Source: Aphidius gifuensis (Eukaryota > Arthropoda > Insecta > Hymenoptera > Braconidae). Taken from it: 64,000 nucleotides of DNA. Of the stretch, positions 54,201 to 63,200 are shown one piece after another. The notes beneath the pieces are model-generated. The model was not told the DNA's origin. It ran no database searches and was given only the letters and a program-made list of their open reading frames with translations. The DNA lies in assembly GCF_014905175.1 (NCBI RefSeq), contig NC_057788.1, forward strand, positions 30,288,154-30,352,153. Direction: 5' to 3'. Positions within the stretch are counted from its first letter, which is position 1, and the number at the start of each line of letters is the position of its first letter. The translations under genes were made by a program, and so were the position numbers.

Positions 54201-57200
54201 ATCATTGATTACTGTATTAAACCAGTCACGGGTTTTTTCGAATGTTTGTAGATATGCCTCATGATTAAGAACCCAAGCTTCTGTAACACTTATTCTACCT
54301 TCAACATTTTCTGACAAATTGTCATAACTTTCAATAACATTGTTCAACATTCCGCTTGCTTCCTCATCAGACACATTGCCAAAACGTTCTTTAAGTTGTT
54401 CCAGTATAGTTTTATGGGCATTGACATCTTGAGCTATAGCTTTATATGAATTTAATGCAATTTTTTTATCCTGCAATGTTGGCAGAAGAACTTGTTTGTC
54501 ACCCACTTTTGTTCCAGCATCAATGAGCCACTGTTTCACTTGAGAATATTTATCTTCAAAAGATGATCTGTGCATCATGTCATTTTCTATTTTTTTATAA
54601 ATTACACTTGACAAATCTGTAAGTGCATCAACACGATTTCTTAGATTTCTCAGTTCTCCACGAATTGCTTCACGTTGATCTGGTGTTATTTTTGAAAAAA
54701 GTGCTTCCCCAGCTTCAGCTGTTTTATTCAGAATTGTTTGGCCTTTTTCTCTATTTTCTTTAAAAGCTTTAAGCTCTTTTAATTTTGACTGATAAAATGT
54801 TATAGCTTTTGGTCCTGATATTTCTTCAAATATTTTCAACTTTTGTTCAGCTTCATCTAGCCATTTTTCAAGCTCTTCAACGTGAGCTTTATATTGACTT
54901 CTACTTTGTTTCAGTTCATTTAATTTTTCGTGATATTGAATCATGAATTTTTGGATTGACTGGTAACGAGTTGTCAAATGGCCAACATACTGAGATACTC
55001 GTGATTCTGGACTTACTTTTAAAATATCTTCACTTAATTTTGTCAGTTCACTAATTTCTTTATTATAATCATTGACTACTTTTTGATAATTTTCGATTTC
55101 TGCAATTTTTTCCTCAATTTCAGCAAGTTCAACCAAGGCTGATCCATCACTTCGTATTTTATTTTCAGTTTCTTTTAACCAACTTACTACATTCTCTGAT
55201 GTTACTTCATAATGTTGCCAAAGTGCAATATTTCTTTCAAGAACCGATTTTATTTTTGCATAATTTGTTTTGAGTGTTTCAAGATCAGCAGCGACTTTAT
55301 TTTGTTCAGCTTTAAGGGCAGATGTTGTCTCCTTACTTTCAACTGTCTCTAATAGAGCAAGAGATTTGTCAGTGTCTGATTTTCTCGCCTCACAGTCTCT
55401 TATTCCTGCCTCAACGTCAACCAGTGATGCCATTTTAACTTCCAAATTGTAACGATCACTGCTTTGTTCTGGTTCACACCATTGAACCTTTTCTTTGTGA
55501 TTTGTAACCATTCTCTGTAAGCCACTGAATTTTTCATGATATAATTTTGTCAAGAAAGCCACGAGAGTTGCACTAACTTTGTCTGCATGATTTTCAACAC
55601 CTTCACAACGCAGTTTAAGAGATTGAAGTTCTTTTGGTAAGCTTGACCTCTCAATTGCTGGATAAGTCTTTGATGCATTTTCAATGTTTTTAGCAATTTC
55701 TTCCAAAGTAGTATAACAAGTTTTAAGCTCTGTTTTTAATTCTTGACACTTATTTATTCTAGCTAATACTTTTGTATTTTCACCAGTCAAATCATCACAT
55801 TTAATTATATCCTCACGTATTTTCGATATTTGATCACCTGATTTTTTCAAATTTTTACGAATATCCTTGTCTTTTTCATTAAGACTGGACGTTAAAGATG
55901 CCAGCTTTTCTGCTGTTTCTTTTACAACAACAAATTCTTCTTCAAGGAGTTTTTTGAGAGAATTTAATGTTGGCATAGAAGAATTATTATTTATTTTAAT
56001 TAATTGGTCAATTTTACTAGATATTCCCTGATGAATAAGTTGGTAATTTGGTAATTCTTCGTGATAACGTAATAACCTTGCCTGGCCATTTTCGATATCA
56101 GTCAATCTTTCACATGACGATGTCAGAGCTTCGTTAGTGTCACTGAGCCATCTTGACAGTTCGTATTTTGCCTCTTCAATTTGTTTCCAAATAATAACTT
56201 GAGTCTCATAAGACTGTGTTTTTTCAACAATTGCCGAATATGTTTCTTGGTATTGATTTCTAATTTTTGACAAATCATTTTCTATAATTTCAACCTTAAA
56301 ATTTGGCATTAATGATGCTTCTTTAATTAACTGCTGTGCTTTTTGATCCATCTTTTCTAAAAATTGTTTTCCTTTTTTCAAAACATCTGATGCACGTTTG
56401 TGTTTTTCCAATGCAACATTTGCCTGAGTAACGTCATTAGGTATTTCTTTTGCTGATTGACGTAAATTCTGTGAATCTTCCATAAATTTAATTAATTTTT
56501 CTTTTGCTTCTTGATAATTTGTCCAAGCAGAATGCATCTCTGCGTATTTTTTTCGCTGATCTTTCAATAACTCATTGACTTTTTCCCAATTTGCATCAAC
56601 AGAAGAAACAACAACTTGGACATTTGTTGTTGCTTTTTGATCTTCTTTAATTAAATTATTTCCTTCACAATGTAAAAGTTCTTTATTAGGCTCATGTCGT
56701 TGATGCTCTTCAATGAGATCATCAATTGCTTCAACAGCTGGTGATAGCTTTTCACAAGTATCAACTCCCATCGTTATTTCTTGAAGTGACGCTTGTGTTT
56801 TGACAATATCTTCAGTTAATTTTTCTTGGATCTTCCGGAAATTATCCCAGCGTGCTCCCAAATTTTCGAGCTTGTCTCGTTTTGATGATATGTCTGTTTT
56901 TAATACTACCACTTTGCTTTCGAGTTCATAAATAAGTGCTGAAGCTGTCAGAGGTTTTTCTTGCTTATTTCGCATGTGAATTCCCATTGAGTTATCAACT
57001 ACTGGAATATGTTCTTTCCATGATTCAATTTTAGAGTAAGCACTTTGCAATTCATTTGATAATTTTTCAAGCTCTCCAATACTTGGTTTTCTGGCATCAA
57101 GCTCATATTTTGTATGACTTAATTGTGCATTTGTTTCGTTATGCCAGTTTAATAATTCTCCCCATTTTTCAAGACCTTTTTTCCGTTGTTGTAGATCATT

Positions 57201-60200
57201 CTCAAGTGCTTTATATTTTTCTGCTAAATTTGTATAAATTTCATTCACACTTTCGACCTCTTGAGATGTTCCTTGAGCCGAAAGATGCTTTACTTCTTCA
57301 TAAATTGCTGAGAATGATGGCTGTTTCTCCAAGTGTTCCTGGAGAAAACCATGAACAGCCTGAAGATTTGTATCAACATTGTCCATATTCACTTCACTAA
57401 CTTCAGCAATTGATGTACGTAAGCGTGCCATCCAATTTTCAAAATCAGATATTTTCATGTGGAACTCTTGTCTTGCCAATAATGAATCGGACACTAAATT
57501 AATGTGATGACGAACGGTATCAGCGAGTTTACTAACTCTGGATTTCATTTCTTGTACTCGCGATTTTAAACTCGAAGCACCCTCCATCGATAAACCATGA
57601 CTTATGTGATCAGAAACTTGAGTCAACGATATTAATTGAGCTTGACGGTCGGAAATTTCTTTGTTAAAATCTTTTAAATGGACTAAATCTGTTTCCAATT
57701 TAATAGATTCTGGTGATTGATAATTTGGCTCAACTTGAGATACTTGTTCACTTTTGGCAAGCCATGCATTAAAGTCTTGAGCGTCATTTTCAAATGTTGT
57801 CCAAGATGACACGAGTTTATCTAATTTAGTAGTTGTTTGAATTGATATATCATGAACTGAATTCCATCGTGTATAAACAGCATCAACTTCATCTGGAGCA
57901 ATTGTTCGTCCCTCAATTTTCTGACTAACGTGTGATAATTCTTGGACTTTTGGTAAATTTGTTTCACATTGTTTTTCAAATTCTCTTGCAACATGTAACA
58001 TGTCCTTGGCTTGCAAAAGAGTCGTGGGTTTTGAGCAAATTGTTGCGGCTTGGGATTCAGCTTGTTCTATCCAGGGTTTTATTTTTTGTATTCCCACTTC
58101 GTATTCATTCCAAGTTATTAAATTTTTCGTGGCCAAATCTTTTTCACTCGATATATTTGCATTTAAATTATCAATTGTATTTTGTAAATCATGAATTTCA
58201 GCATTTAATTGTTTTGCATCCTGACTGTTGTCTTCGTCTGTAGAAAAAAAAAAAAAGATTTAAATAAATAAATTTCAAAAAAAAAAAAAAACAATAAAAT
58301 ATTCAATTATTATTTATCTAATTTTTTTTTACCTTTGATAAGCTGCTTTGACTCTTCCTTTAATACTCTCAGTACTGTCATTTTTTCAGACATCTGCTTT
58401 TGTAATTGGTCAGTTTTTTTTACACGTTCTTCGGGTGAAGTTGAAGCATCTTGAACATTTGCAATTACTTGTGGAGCACTTTGCTGAGCCCATTGTTTTA
58501 ACTCTGACATTTCTGATTGGAATTTTGCCCATCTTGCCCCATTTTCCTCGAGATACAAAACTCTCTTCTCGACTGTTTCAATAGTCGTCTCCAAAATATG
58601 CTCAATCGTTGTTATTTCTTGACGAATCGTTAGCTTTATTTCAGGTGGTACAACTTGATCTAATTTATCAAGAGTTTCTCGCAATCTTTTCATTAATTCT
58701 GTTGATTCTTTTTTTAATTTTGATGATAATTCTTTTTTTGCTATCAAATCTGAAGATACTTTATTTGCATTATAAAAACTTGGCATTTTAACTTTTTCCA
58801 ATTCTTCATTGGCATTTCTGATGATTCTTGTTAGCTCTTCTTTTTGATCATAATAAATGTCCCATAATTTTTGAGAACTTTTTAAAGTCTTGAGACTTTC
58901 AATACTCTGTCCATAAGTATCATTCCATGATGACTCGAGTTGTTGAATTTCTGATGATACAAAAGGTGGAGCATGTTGATCTTTTAATAAATCTTTTCCT
59001 CGTTGAAGCATACTAACAATATTTGCTCGTTGTTGTTCCAGTTGACTTAAACGTGTTTCTTGTTGATCTACAGCATCTTTTAATTTTGTTGGTACTTCTG
59101 GAGCTGTTTCAACAGCCAATTGTTCTTTAACTTTAGTCAATAATGTACATACTTCACGTACTTCTTTTCTGTATGTATAACTCTTTGTAAATATATCAGT
59201 TTTTGTCATTGTTATTTCAATTGTTGGTATTAAATTTTTATAACGTGTTATAAGTTGTTCTAATTTTTTTTGTTCTTCAATAGCCTCTTCATCTAGTCGA
59301 TTTGTTGTTAAATTATCCAGCACTTGAACCAGCCATTTCATTGCTTCCCTCTTATTGTCAGCATCTTGGCAAACTTTCTACAAGGGCGATCAAACAAAAA
59401 AAAGAAAAAAAACCATACACAGGGATTCTTTACTAAATTCACATACACAAAATAAAAATAAAAAAAATTCAAATCAAGTCTACAGTATTTTATGTGGATA
59501 ATAGGTTTAAATAATTCAATTTAAATCCAAATATAACGTGCTAAATTACCGTTAGAGTTTTCTTCTGTTTTCCATGTGTAAGCACAACACAAATAAAATG
59601 CAAAAAATAATTTATTTTATATCAAAGTTTATTTGATATATTTTTACCTGAAATACGGATTTTTCTTTTTCAAATTCTTCCAGGGAATTGACTTCCTTCA
59701 AAATTGCTTGTAGGGTACTATCAACATGATCCATCCATTTCACCATTTCATCGAATCTAAAAAGCAAACATTTTTTTTTTTTTAATATAAAAATATTCTG
59801 TTTTAAATTACAATAGTTTTTTTATTTTTTTTATATACTTTTTTCTGTAAACAGCCCATTGTTCTGGTACTTGTTGCAATTGTTCCCTGATTGTTTCAAC
59901 TCTCTGTGCTGAATCTTCCCACATTTGTTCAGCCTGTGCAACAGCATCTTGAAGACAACTATCACCTGGCTTCATTTGACTGTAGGAAGTACTTATTTTC
60001 TTTAAATTTTTTAAACAACGTTCTACCTCTAAAACAATTCCACGATTAACAAAGAATTCTTTATTGCGTTGCATTATTGAATCAACATCATCATTATTAA
60101 TTAATGCTTGTTGTTCAGAATTAATTTCAACCTCAATTTCTTTGAGATATTGTACGAAAGCTGTTTCATCTAATCTAAATTCAAGACGCATTAAATGCAG

Positions 60201-63200
60201 TGGTGCAAATGACAAAATATCTTTCCATCTTTTTTGAAGATTATTTACAGTGTCAACAATTGGTGTTTGTTGTTCAACTGGCAATGTATTTCTTAAATCT
60301 TGACCAGCATTTACAAGATCTTGTATCCAACGTTCATTGACTTTACCAAAAAATTCTTTATGATTATCAACTGATTGACGATTGTCAATTCTTCTGTCAC
60401 TTAATAAATTTTCAGCAGTTGTCAGCCAATCAATAACTTGTCTTTCACAATCACGGAATTTACTCCAGCATCTTACAGCTTCTTGAAGACGTTGTTCATT
60501 TATTTGTGCTGTTTGTGAAACAATGGAAAATCTTTCATTTAATTTTCTCAATTCAATACCACCATCAGCTGTTTCTGGATTTGCATGAGTATCAACAGCC
60601 TTGACAATACTTGAAAATACTTTATTTTTAGATTCAAGCATTGATTTGTAATACAATGTTCTTGAAAAAAATGCTTTATGACGTTCAAGCTGTGCAAGTG
60701 CAGAATCTCTACCACCAGAAAGATTTATACTACCAAGAAGACGTTCAGCTTCATCAAGCCATACTGATATTTCTTTTTGACCTGCATCTAATGATTCTTG
60801 TTGAACAAGCAATTGATGATAAAGATGTAATTGCATTGGTATTAATGCTCTTACCTTGACCAATGCTTCTTTTTCTTTTTTTAATGTATTCATCATTTTG
60901 TCAACTTCTTCACGTGATAAATCTTGAATAAGTGTTTGAAATTTTTTACTTATACTTTTAAATAATTCTTCAATACTTTCAATTTCTGTATTTAATTTTT
61001 CAAGTTGTTCACCATATGCTTTTATTTCTTCTGTTGATGATAATTGTGTTGTTGATAATATTGCCTCAGCATTTCTCAGCCATGTTTGAAGTGTCTCAAC
61101 ACCATGACGATAATCTTTTCTATTTCTCAATAAATCACCAGCATGCATGTATTGTTTTGCCTCAGAAAATAAACGATCCCAGCGATTTGACAAAAATGTA
61201 TAACGATCACGTAGTGACAATGATATATTATCGTCAGATGTTGCAATGAGAAAGCTCACTGTATCAGACAATTGTTGATGCCTATCCTTCCACACACTGA
61301 TGTCTTGAAAGAATTCCATTTTTTCTTCATCAGGAAAATTAAGAGCAGGCTCAGCACGATTTAGCCAAACTTCAAATTCATCTGAAGCTGAACTCCAACG
61401 ACGCCAGTATGTAACAACTTCCTCAAGCATACTTTGAACACAACGTAAATCCATTGATATATTTTTCCATTTTTCAGCTGTTTCACGCATAAATCTATCA
61501 ATATTTAAACTTTCTTCACGTGTTATATCACCCTCACGTTTATACTCATCAACAACTTGTTGCATATCCAAATAGGCTTTTTGAAATTCTTGAAATATTT
61601 TATTACGTGATACAAATGTTCTATATTGTTCAAGTAGCTGATTAACTTTTTCCTCGCCACCATATTTAACACCCCAGCTATTTAATTTTGTCTCAACAAG
61701 ATAAAGAAAAGCAACAAGACAACATTTATGTTCAAGGAATTTTAATTTTATTCTACGCTTTGCAGCTGATTTTGGCAAAATATTAAAACGTCTTGCCATA
61801 TTGTCAAGTTGTGCCTGAGGTATTTGTCGAGCAATTGATGAATTTTTAGCTCGAAGAAATTTATCCGTCATGCTTGGTAAATCAAGGAAGAATTTTTTAT
61901 GATCTTCAAGTTTGTTTGATATTATACTGGCAGTTTGTTCGTTCATTTCGTCGGGAATATCATCGTCAGAATTAAGCAAAGATTCAGCAAGGGCCAGCCA
62001 TCTGCCTGTTTCACCAATTTCACCTGGAAGTGATGAATCCAATAGCCATAACCATTTCATCAATAAATGTTCCATTTTATTCCACAACATTTCAACACTT
62101 TTCCATGAATCTCTAGTGATACTAATCATACTTGGTGAATCAACTAGAGCTTGTAGTTTTTTATAAATTAAAAATTTATCATCAGCTTCCATTCTTGCTG
62201 TAACATACTCTGAATAACTCGATGGAAATGAATGAGTTTTATCTAAATCTTCTAAATTTTTAGTACGATCAGTTAGCCAAACTAAAAGTGAATCATAATC
62301 CAATTGTATTGTTGCTAATGTTTCGGAATTTGATGATCTTGGTTCTGGATATTTGTGCAAAAATTGTGCAACATATGTCATTATTGATTTTTCATCTGGT
62401 TGAGGTACATCAACGTCTTCTGGATCAAGAAGACGAGCAATACCCAATTCTCCTTCAGCAACATTAAATGCAGTTTCTAAACGTGCACGATTTGTTTCTT
62501 CTCTCATTGCAGCTATACTGACTAAATTTTGTTTTATCGCATCAATAACAGCTAAGAAAGCATTTCCATCTCTCCAACTTTCACCAAAATCTCGAACTTT
62601 TATTCCAGAATTTCTGAAAATTATTAAACAAAATTAAATTTCATTATTTTTCTTTTTTATTTAATTAAAATTATTATTAATTTTTATTTTTTTTATACTC
62701 ACTCAGGCAGTGCATTTGTTACCCATTGCAATAATGTTTTACGAGCACCCTGTTTCCATTTTTCACTACTCAAACGTTTTTTTTCACTTGCAACTGAACC
62801 AAGACTCTCAAGGCTACTTTGACTGCCCCAAGTTTGACCAAGATATTCCAGTGCTCTGGTATTTTCTTCAATCTATAAAATTATCATTCAATATTTTATT
62901 ATAAATTTAAAAAACTTATTCACAGTTGTAAACAACCGTGTGCTTTAATTGCAAATAAAATTTTAACATCAAAGAATTCTTTTTATGTCAAAAAAAAAAA
63001 TTGTTTTAAGAAAGAAAAAAATATTATTTATATTAAAATTTATTGAATGTATATTTTCAATGATTTTTTAATTGTAAAAATAATTATTACACTGATAATA
63101 ATTCATGCAGATTGTGGTTCAATAACATTCAAGTGAATGAATTTTTGTCTTACTTCGTTGAATGTAATTAAAATACTTACTCGTCCTCGATCCTTGGATC

